Below are positions 58,064 through 64,000 of a DNA stretch of 64,000 bases, one piece after another. The stretch comes from Rhizobium leucaenae USDA 9039 (GTDB lineage: Bacteria > Pseudomonadota > Alphaproteobacteria > Rhizobiales > Rhizobiaceae), in the NCBI RefSeq assembly GCF_000426285.1, contig NZ_AUFB01000002.1, forward strand, positions 62,001 to 126,000. Direction: 5' to 3'. Below the pieces are notes generated by a model. That model did not search any database and had not been told where the DNA came from. It saw only the letters and a list, made by a program, of their open reading frames with translations. Positions within the stretch are counted from its first letter, which is position 1. The number at the start of each line of letters is the position of its first letter. Both the position numbers and the translations under genes were made by a program.

Positions 58064-58518
58064 TCTTCCATGCGCTTTTGCTGGAAGAATTCCCTGAGAA
58101 TGTTGGCCGCATCCCGCTCGGCAATGCCCGAATAGACTTCCGGCGTGTGATGGCAGGTTGGTTGTCGATAGAAGCGCACGCCATTATCGACCCCGCCGCC
58201 CTTCGGATCTTCCGCGCCGTAATAAAGGCGGCGGATGCGGGCAAACGAGATGGCGGCCGCGCACATGGTGCATGGCTCCAGCGTCACGTAGAGATCGGCA
58301 CCCGTCAGCCGCTCCTGGCCGAGTGCCTCGCAGGCCATGCGGATGACGGTGATTTCGGCATGCTCGGTGACGTCGTTGAGCTCTCGGGTGCGGTTGCCGG
58401 CCTTGGCGACAACGGCATTATCGAGCACGAGGACGGCTCCAATAGGCACTTCACCACGCGCGCCGGCGCTTCGCGCTTCGGCGAGCGCCAGCTCCATGAA
58501 GTGATTTGTATTCACCAT
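58060..58518 (-). CDS. tadA: tRNA adenosine(34) deaminase TadA
   Basis: 152 residues from ATG 58518. Makes inosine at position 34 of tRNA-Arg(ACG). Zinc site: His and catalytic Glu in TEHAEI, and PCTMCAAAISFARI. Marks GEVPIGAVLVLDN and YYGAEDPKGGGVDNG. Stop codon TAG is formed by the end of repeat copy B. Divergent from the pseudouridine synthase gene. Confidence 0.95.
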   Translation of the reverse strand: MVNTNHFMELALAEARSAGARGEVPIGAVLVLDNAVVAKAGNRTRELNDVTEHAEITVIRMACEALGQERLTGADLYVTLEPCTMCAAAISFARIRRLYYGAEDPKGGGVDNGVRFYRQPTCHHTPEVYSGIAERDAANILREFFQQKRMED

Positions 58519-58589
58519 TTGAGATTTCCACTTAACCGCGGGGGCGTGACCTGATAGGAACACGCCTTAAAAATTCAGGCAAACAACAA

Positions 58590-60584
58590 ATGACAATGAA
58601 TGACAAGCCCAAGCGGCCTGGGTCCAAACCCTTTACCCGCGATGCCAAGACGAAGCCGGCGAAGACACGCGATGACGCCAAGCCGATGAAGGCTGCGCCC
58701 GCCAAAGTGGCGGCAGAGGCAGAAGGCGGAGATGGAAAGGCCGAGCGCATTTCCAAGGTGATGGCGCGCGCCGGCGTGGCATCGCGCCGCGACATCGAGC
58801 GCATGATCATGGACGGCCGCGTGACGCTGAACGGCGTGCTGCTCGATACGCCAGTCGTCAACGTGACGCTCACCGACAAGATCGAAGTGGATGGCATGCC
58901 GATCCGCGGCATAGAGCGCACGCGTCTGTGGCTCTATCACAAGCCGGCCGGCCTGGTGACCACCAATGCCGATCCGGAAGGACGTCCGACCGTCTTCGAC
59001 AATCTGCCGGAAGAACTGCCGCGCGTCATGTCGATCGGCCGTCTCGACATCAACACCGAAGGCCTGCTGCTGCTGACCAATGACGGCGGCCTTGCGCGGG
59101 TGCTGGAACTGCCGACCACCGGCTGGCTGCGTCGTTATCGCGTGCGCGCTCACGGCGAGATCGATCAGGAAGCTTTGGACAAGCTGAAGGAAGGCATCGC
59201 CGTCGACGGCGTGCTTTACGGCTCGATCGAGGCGACGCTTGACCGCACGCAGGGGTCCAACGTCTGGATCACCATGGGCCTGCGCGAAGGCAAGAACCGC
59301 GAAATCAAGAACGTGCTCGGCGCCCTCGGCCTCGAGGTCAACCGCCTGATCCGCATTTCCTACGGCCCGTTCCAGCTCGGCGAACTGCCGGAAGGCCGGG
59401 TGCTGGAAGTGCGCGGCCGCACACTGCGCGATCAGCTTGGCCCCCGTCTGGTGGAAGACGCCAAAGCGAATTTCGATGCGCCGCTTTACAATACTTCGGC
59501 TGCTGCCGCTGCTGCCGAGGACGAGGCGGACGCCAAGCCGGCCCGCACCGCGAAAGAAGAACGGCCGCGGCGCGAGCGGCCCGAGGATAAGCGCGAGCGC
59601 GCCTTGAGCCGTCTCGACACCAAACGGGAGGATCGCCGTGAAGGTGGCCGCCGTGCGGACGACCGCCGCGAAGGCTCGCGCCATGGGGAGGACGACCGTC
59701 CAAAGCGGCAGCCGCTCGCCCCGCGTCGCAGCGCCAATGTCTGGATGGCGCCGGGCGCCCGTCCGCTCGGCGAAAAGGCGGCGCTGAAGGCCGCCAAGAA
59801 TGCGAAAACCGCCGCAAAACGCGGCGAGATCGAGCGTCCGCAACGCAGCGGCTTCGACCGCCCGGATGAAGGTCCGCGCGTTCGGATCAACCGCGTCGAC
59901 GAGGGCGATGGCGAATGGATTCGTTCGAGCGAAGAAGCTCCGCGCAGGTCGCGTGGCGATGACGAAGGTTTTGACCGCAAGCGCTCCGACCGTCCTCGAG
60001 GCGAACGTGGCTCGCGGCCGGAGGGCGGTGATCGCCCCCGTACAAAATCCTTCCAGGGCGAAGCCCGCTCCGAGCGTCCTCGCGGCGATCGTCCCTTCGG
60101 TGATCGTCCGCCGCGCGGTGACCGGCCTTTTGGTGACAAACCACGTGGTGATCGTCGCCCGCGCGCCGAAGGAGACGAGCGTCCGCGCACCAGATCTTTC
60201 GATGGAGAGCAGCGCTCCGAGCGTCCTCGCGGTGATCGCCCCTTCGGCGATCGTCCACCGCGTGGCGACCGGCCTTTTGGCGACAAACCTCGTGGTGATC
60301 GTCGACCACGCGCTGAGGGAGACGAACGTCCTCGCAGTGATCGTCCGCAGGGCGAGCGTTCTTACGGTGATCGCCCGGCAGGCAAGCCCTTCGGCAAGAA
60401 GCCGGGCGGAGGGAAGTCCTTTGGCGGCAAGCCGGGTGGAAAGCCCGGTGGTGCACGCGGCTTCTCGGGTAAGCCCGGTGGCGGCGGTCGTCCATCCGGC
60501 GGTCCCGGTCGTGGCGGTCCCAGCCGCGGCGGCCCAAATCGCGGCGGTTCCGGCAAGGGCGGCCCCAAAGGCGGAAGAGGTTAA
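58590..60584 (+). CDS. 23S rRNA pseudouridine synthase (RluB-like) with long RGD/RGG-rich tail
   Basis: 664 residues. Residues 50-110: S4 RNA-binding domain (RISKVMARAGVASRRDIERM). Residues 110-290: RsuA/RluB-type catalytic domain with IGRLDINTEGLLLLTNDG and catalytic Asp153, and LREGKNREIKNVLGALGLEV. From about residue 300 to the end the sequence is disordered and charged: DRRE-rich, then RPFGDRPPRGD units (two exact-length 49-residue repeats, 60048-60341), then PGG/RGG-rich end (GGRPSGGPGRGGPSRGG). Family members are usually about 250-300 residues. RsmD follows six bases after the stop. Confidence 0.93.
   Translation: MTMNDKPKRPGSKPFTRDAKTKPAKTRDDAKPMKAAPAKVAAEAEGGDGKAERISKVMARAGVASRRDIERMIMDGRVTLNGVLLDTPVVNVTLTDKIEVDGMPIRGIERTRLWLYHKPAGLVTTNADPEGRPTVFDNLPEELPRVMSIGRLDINTEGLLLLTNDGGLARVLELPTTGWLRRYRVRAHGEIDQEALDKLKEGIAVDGVLYGSIEATLDRTQGSNVWITMGLREGKNREIKNVLGALGLEVNRLIRISYGPFQLGELPEGRVLEVRGRTLRDQLGPRLVEDAKANFDAPLYNTSAAAAAAEDEADAKPARTAKEERPRRERPEDKRERALSRLDTKREDRREGGRRADDRREGSRHGEDDRPKRQPLAPRRSANVWMAPGARPLGEKAALKAAKNAKTAAKRGEIERPQRSGFDRPDEGPRVRINRVDEGDGEWIRSSEEAPRRSRGDDEGFDRKRSDRPRGERGSRPEGGDRPRTKSFQGEARSERPRGDRPFGDRPPRGDRPFGDKPRGDRRPRAEGDERPRTRSFDGEQRSERPRGDRPFGDRPPRGDRPFGDKPRGDRRPRAEGDERPRSDRPQGERSYGDRPAGKPFGKKPGGGKSFGGKPGGKPGGARGFSGKPGGGGRPSGGPGRGGPSRGGPNRGGSGKGGPKGGRG
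60048..60341 (+). repeat. Two tandem 147-bp coding repeats in pseudouridine synthase tail
   Basis: Units 60048-60194 and 60195-60341 each code 49 residues beginning S-F and ending in R or D, and their proteins differ only at the third, sixth and last two positions as read. Each contains DRPFGDRPPRGDRPFGDKP. The nucleotide sequences differ at some synonymous sites, so the duplication is not brand new. Confidence 0.9.
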
Positions 60585-60590
60585 CGCACG

Positions 60591-61157
60591 GTGCGGATCG
60601 TCGGCGGTGAATTTCGCGGTCGGTCGCTTGCGGTGCCGAAGTCGAACGAGATTCGTCCGACAGCGGACCGCACGCGCGAAAGTCTGTTCAATATATTGAG
60701 CCATGCCTATCCCGAGGCCATCGACGGCACGCGGATGATGGATGTCTTTGCGGGCACGGGCGCAGTCGGGCTCGAAGCTGCGTCTCGCGGCTGCCGGCAT
60801 GTGCTTTTCGTCGAAAGCAGCGTCGAGGGTCGTGGTCTTCTCTGGGAAAACATTGATGCGCTCGGCTTGCACGGCCGCACGCGCATGCTGAGACGCGACG
60901 CCACCGATCTCGGCAGCGTCGGCAATTTGGAACCTTTCGATTTTCTTTTTGCCGATCCGCCCTATGGCAAGGGTCTGGGCGAAAAGGCTTTCGCCGCTGC
61001 CGCTGCCGGCGGCTGGCTGGTGCCGGGAGCCTTGGCGATCCTCGAGGAACGCGCCGACGTCACGATTGCCGTCGCGCCGGATTTTCTCTTTCTCGAAGAG
61101 CGGACTTTCGGCGACAGCAAAATGCATTTCTTCCGTTATCAGCCTCGGCAGCCCTGA
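60591..61157 (+). CDS. rsmD: 16S rRNA (guanine-966-N2)-methyltransferase
   Basis: 188 residues from GTG 60591. RIVGGEFRGRSLAVP, RPTADRTRESLFNIL, SAM-binding MDVFAGTGAVGLEAASRG and catalytic DPPYGKG at Asp122 mark RsmD. Six bases after the pseudouridine synthase; the two rRNA modifiers are likely co-transcribed. Confidence 0.95.
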   Translation: MRIVGGEFRGRSLAVPKSNEIRPTADRTRESLFNILSHAYPEAIDGTRMMDVFAGTGAVGLEAASRGCRHVLFVESSVEGRGLLWENIDALGLHGRTRMLRRDATDLGSVGNLEPFDFLFADPPYGKGLGEKAFAAAAAGGWLVPGALAILEERADVTIAVAPDFLFLEERTFGDSKMHFFRYQPRQP

Positions 61158-61257
61158 AGCATGTCGCGCAAAAGTGTGAAGCGGTTTTGCGATAACGACA
61201 TGCGCAAAATCAAAGCCTAAAGCGCAACGAGCGAATCTGAAAGATCGCGACACGCTT
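61157..61257. repeat. Related palindromic intergenic repeat, variant type D
   Basis: Begins AAGCATGTCGCG and ends CGCGACACGCTT. Its core AAAAGTGTGAAGCGGTTTTG resembles the AAAAGTGCGAACCGGTTTTC core of copy C, so it looks like a sister family. It overlaps the last base of the rsmD stop and ends before the patatin ribosome site. Confidence 0.7.
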
Positions 61258-61276
61258 TTGGCGGAGGGAGAGAGAC

Positions 61277-62143
61277 ATGGGCGATTATGCCGATTTTGTT
61301 GGGAGCGACTATACGCTCGCGACATCCAGCACGCCGAGCGTCGCAGTCGCCTTCGGCTGCGGCGGCGCCCGTGGACTTGCCCATATCCATATCATCGAGG
61401 CATTGGATGAGCTCGGCATCCGTCCAGTAGCGATTGCCGGCGCTTCCATCGGCTCGATCATGGGCGCCGCGATGGCGGCCGGCATGAGCGGCGCGGAGAT
61501 CCGCGACTATACGCTCGCCACGGTCGGCAACCGCCCGGCCGTGCTCAACAAGATGTGGAGCCTGCGGCCGCCGAACATGCGCAGCTTTCGGATCGGTCAG
61601 TTCAATCTCGAACGCATCTTGCGCGCTTTCTTGCCTTCGACCTTTCCGGAGGACTTCTCCGAGCTGCATATCCCATTGAAGGTGGTGACGACCGATTATT
61701 ATGATCAAAACGAGGTGGTGACCGAAAAGGGCGAGCTTTTTCCGGTGCTGGCCGCCTCCGCCGCCATCCCGGCCGTCTTCATGCCGGTCAAGGTCGGTGC
61801 CCGCGTGATGATCGATGGCGGCATCATGAATCCCGTTCCCTACGAGCATCTGGCCGGTCTCGCCGATATCATTATCGGCATCGATGTCGTCGGCGGACCG
61901 GAAGGCGACGGCACCCATATCCCGAACCGCATCGAGAGCCTGTTCGGTGCCGGGCAACTGACGATGCAGTCCAATATCGCGTTGAAGCTGCGACTGCTTG
62001 CCCCTCAGATATTCCTGCGCCCAACTACCGGCCGCACCGGCGTGCTCGATTTCCTGAAGGCCCGCGACATTCTCGCAATGTCGTCCGGCGTCAAGGACGA
62101 ACTCAAATTTGCGCTCGACCGTGTGATGACCGCGAAGAACTAG
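61277..62143 (+). CDS. Patatin-like phospholipase (RssA-like)
   Basis: 288 residues. Patatin catalytic dyad: oxyanion GCGGARG, Ser in GASIGS and Asp in DGGIMNPVP. Acyl hydrolase or esterase by family. The stop codon TAG is the first triplet of repeat copy C. Convergent with the KefB-type antiporter. Confidence 0.9.
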   Translation: MGDYADFVGSDYTLATSSTPSVAVAFGCGGARGLAHIHIIEALDELGIRPVAIAGASIGSIMGAAMAAGMSGAEIRDYTLATVGNRPAVLNKMWSLRPPNMRSFRIGQFNLERILRAFLPSTFPEDFSELHIPLKVVTTDYYDQNEVVTEKGELFPVLAASAAIPAVFMPVKVGARVMIDGGIMNPVPYEHLAGLADIIIGIDVVGGPEGDGTHIPNRIESLFGAGQLTMQSNIALKLRLLAPQIFLRPTTGRTGVLDFLKARDILAMSSGVKDELKFALDRVMTAKN

Positions 62144-62243
62144 AGCCCTTCCTGGAAAAGTGCGAACCGGTTTTCCGCCCGGAATGCGTAAAAACAAAGG
62201 GATAGAATGGGAAAGCGATTCCGTGAAGCGCTGAACCGCTCTA
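62141..62243 (+). repeat. Palindromic 103-bp intergenic repeat, copy C, donating stop codons to both flanking genes
   Basis: TAGAGC at the left end and GCTCTA at the right end. TAG 62141-62143 ends the patatin gene on the plus strand; CTA 62241-62243 is TAG on the minus strand and ends the KefB-type gene. The repeat therefore fills the whole space between the two coding regions. Confidence 0.9.
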
Positions 62244-64000
62244 AACCCGCTCCGGCTCCTCCGCCGGCATGGAGAGATCGTCGTCGTCGCTGAACACATC
62301 GGCGCTGCGTTTCGGTTTGACCAGCGGTTCCGGCTTGACCGGCCGTGAATAGAGCATGTCGCGCCCCGCCTGCAATCCTTCGCTCACCTGCAGCACCAGC
62401 CGCTGTTCGTCACGCTTGCGGATATCCTCGCCGATCTCGAAGGCTTCGGACTCGCTGACGCCGAGGGCTTCCAGCGTGCGGCGGCCAAAGAGCAGGCCGG
62501 ATTCCAGCGTTTCGCGCAGTTCGTAATCGACGCCCTGATTGCGCAGCGCGATCGAGTGAACACGGTCGTAGGAACGAACGAAGATGCGAGCATGCGGATA
62601 ATCCGTCTGCACCAGCTCGACGATCTTGTCGGTGATGTCGCGCTGATGCGTGCTGACGACCACGACCTTGGCCCGATCGATGCCGGCCGAACGCAGCACA
62701 TCCTTGCGGGTGCCGTCGCCGAAATAGATGCGGAAGCCGAAGTTGGAGGCCTGGCGGATGCGGTCGGCGGAAAAATCGATGACGGTGACATCACGGCCGC
62801 CGGCAAGCAGAATCTGTGCCGCGATCTGACCAAAACGTGAGAAGCCGATCATCAGCACGTCCGAGCCCGCACCCTCGAAATCCTCGTCCAGCTCCTCATG
62901 CCCATCGCCGGTCAGCATGCGCTTCGAAAGCGCCGCACCGAGCGGCGTCAGTGCCATGGAGAGCGTTACGATCGCGATCAGCAGCGAGGCGGTGCTGGCG
63001 GAGAAGAGCCCGCCGCTGGCGCTGGCCGTGCTGAAGAGCACGAAGCCGAATTCACCGCCCTGGGGAAGCAGGCACGCAATGCGGATCGCATCGTCGTGCG
63101 ACGAACCGGTGGCGCGGCAGAGCGCATAGATGATCACACCCTTGATGATCATGATGACCGGCACGGCGAGCACGATCAGCAGCCAATTCTCGGCAATGAC
63201 ATCGAGCTTCAGCGAGAGGCCGACAGCGATAAAGAAGATGGCGAGCAGCACGCCGCGGAACGGCTCGATATCCGCCTCCAGCTCGTGACGATAGGAGGAT
63301 TCGGCAAGCATCACGCCGGAGAGAAAGGCGCCCATTGCCATGGAAAGGCCGGCGAGCTGCATCAGCGTTGCCGATCCCATCACGACGAACAGGGCGGCCG
63401 CAATCATTGCCTCACGTGCCCCGGTACGAGCGATGATCTGGAACAGCGGCGTCAGCAGATAACGGCCGGCAATGATCATTGCCGCAACGGCGCCGACCGC
63501 GATGGCCAAGTCCGGTATCGGATTGGAAGCCTGCTTCGGCCCATCGAGGACGGTGACAAGCGCAAGCAGCGGCACGATCGCCAGATCCTGCAACAACAGC
63601 ATCGAGAAGGAACGTTGGCCATATTTCGTGTTGACGTCGCCCTCCTGCTCCAAAATCTGCATGGCAAAGGCCGTGGACGACAGCGCCAGGCCGAAGCCGA
63701 CGATGATGCTGCCGCGCCACCCGGCGATAGCAGCAAGGTAGGCGGCGAGCGTCAGCGCCAGTCCGCTCAAGATCACCTGCGCCGTGCCGAGGCCGAAAAT
63801 GTCGCGCCGCATCTGCCATAGGCGCGACGGCTTCAACTCCAGGCCGATGATGAACAGCAGGAAGACGACACCGAGTTCGGCGACGGCAAACACGGATTCG
63901 CCGTCGCCGATGCCATGCAGCACCGGCCCGATGACGACGCCGGCGGTGAGATAGCCAAGCACGGTGCCGAGCCCGAGTTTCTTGAAGATCGGCGCCGTGA
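62241..64000 (-). CDS. KefB-type monovalent cation:proton antiporter, CPA2 family, 5' end outside window
   Basis: 586 residues visible; the frame continues through the right edge (TAPIFKKLGLGTVLGYLTAG), so the start is missing. A CPA2 exchanger part (LFIIGLELKPSRLWQMRRD, GLALSSTAFAMQIL, MAMGAFLSGVMLAESSYRHE) with about a dozen spans, then a cytosolic Rossmann TrkA-N domain (VLMIGFSRFGQIAAQILLAG, VTVIDFSADRIRQASNFG). Resembles glutathione-regulated K+ efflux systems KefB/KefC. Stop codon supplied by repeat C. Confidence 0.92.
   Translation of the reverse strand, partial: TAPIFKKLGLGTVLGYLTAGVVIGPVLHGIGDGESVFAVAELGVVFLLFIIGLELKPSRLWQMRRDIFGLGTAQVILSGLALTLAAYLAAIAGWRGSIIVGFGLALSSTAFAMQILEQEGDVNTKYGQRSFSMLLLQDLAIVPLLALVTVLDGPKQASNPIPDLAIAVGAVAAMIIAGRYLLTPLFQIIARTGAREAMIAAALFVVMGSATLMQLAGLSMAMGAFLSGVMLAESSYRHELEADIEPFRGVLLAIFFIAVGLSLKLDVIAENWLLIVLAVPVIMIIKGVIIYALCRATGSSHDDAIRIACLLPQGGEFGFVLFSTASASGGLFSASTASLLIAIVTLSMALTPLGAALSKRMLTGDGHEELDEDFEGAGSDVLMIGFSRFGQIAAQILLAGGRDVTVIDFSADRIRQASNFGFRIYFGDGTRKDVLRSAGIDRAKVVVVSTHQRDITDKIVELVQTDYPHARIFVRSYDRVHSIALRNQGVDYELRETLESGLLFGRRTLEALGVSESEAFEIGEDIRKRDEQRLVLQVSEGLQAGRDMLYSRPVKPEPLVKPKRSADVFSDDDDLSMPAEEPERV

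Noticed and set aside
60048..60341. CRISPR-like or satellite array
   Set aside because: There are only two 147-base units without spacers, both in frame inside a coding region, so it is a protein repeat.
58575..61325. 916-residue open frame on the minus strand
   Set aside because: It runs antisense to the pseudouridine synthase and rsmD genes, both well supported. Its length reflects the G+C-rich repetitive tail (TARTL/ITARTL-like translation) and it has no family motif.

Overview
The window reads as chromosome of an alphaproteobacterium of the Rhizobium/Agrobacterium group. Coding density is high and G+C-rich, and there are several class-specific marks: alphaproteobacterial GshA, an atypical HisRS followed by hisZ and short hisG, a groESL operon under a CIRCE element, the MctP/DUF3311 permease pair, a small DUF1127 protein beside a LysR regulator, and RIME-type intergenic repeats. 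It looks like core genome mixed with small accessory genes. I see no tRNA, rRNA, CRISPR array, prophage or insertion sequence. Exact species cannot be set from sequence reading alone.

Layout. 1-6.2 kb: the end of an anti-sigma-like gene, ppx/gppA overlapping rlmE, a VOC protein, then a divergent MFS exporter and metallo-beta-lactamase-fold hydrolase with two operator-like sites between them. 6.4-10 kb: a PlsY acyltransferase of cyanobacterial type (probable transfer), guaB with a hairpin/U-tract leader, a membrane protein and a MAPEG protein. 10-17.5 kb: a Tat-exported dienelactone hydrolase, TetR, two small alpha/beta hydrolases, a LysR gene divergent from a DUF1127 gene, an ABC-F ATPase and an aldo/keto reductase. 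17.5-24 kb: DUF937 protein, gshA, LysE exporter, pit-rsmE, Nudix. 24-32 kb: LysR, a truncated SAH-hydrolase-like enzyme, a macrodomain protein, then LysR divergent from glcDEF (glycolate oxidase), with a RIME repeat inside the glc operon. 32-41.6 kb: DUF6881-like protein, outer-membrane beta-barrel protein, two L,D-transpeptidases with a small membrane ORF between them, tag, a secreted protein, HAD hydrolase, aldo/keto reductase, YciI/LysR pair, a two-gene Cys/Met/His-rich and DUF305 cluster likely for copper, and a 2H phosphoesterase. 41.7-47.4 kb: hisS-[RIME]-hisZ-hisG, DoxX and a YfcG-like GST with paired palindromic operators, and an unrecognised gene. 47.4-64 kb: groESL, HAD hydrolase-ribF, DUF3311-mctP, ileS, a lipoprotein, tadA, a pseudouridine synthase with a very long repetitive tail, rsmD, a patatin-like protein and the 3' part of a KefB-type antiporter.

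Themes. Translation and RNA maintenance are heavily represented: rlmE, rsmE, rsmD, RluB-like, tadA, hisS, ileS. Repeats shape gene ends here. A ~103-bp palindromic repeat family whose ends read TAGAGC...GCTCTA supplies the stop codons of three genes (patatin, KefB, tadA). RIME elements sit inside two operons, and one appears to supply the ribosome-binding site of hisZ. No obviously new multi-gene system stands out. The most unusual items are the cyanobacterial-type PlsY, the tail-less SAH-hydrolase homologue, the stop-codon-donating repeats, the duplicated groEL 3' end, the paired operator arrays and the exact 49-residue repeat in the pseudouridine synthase.
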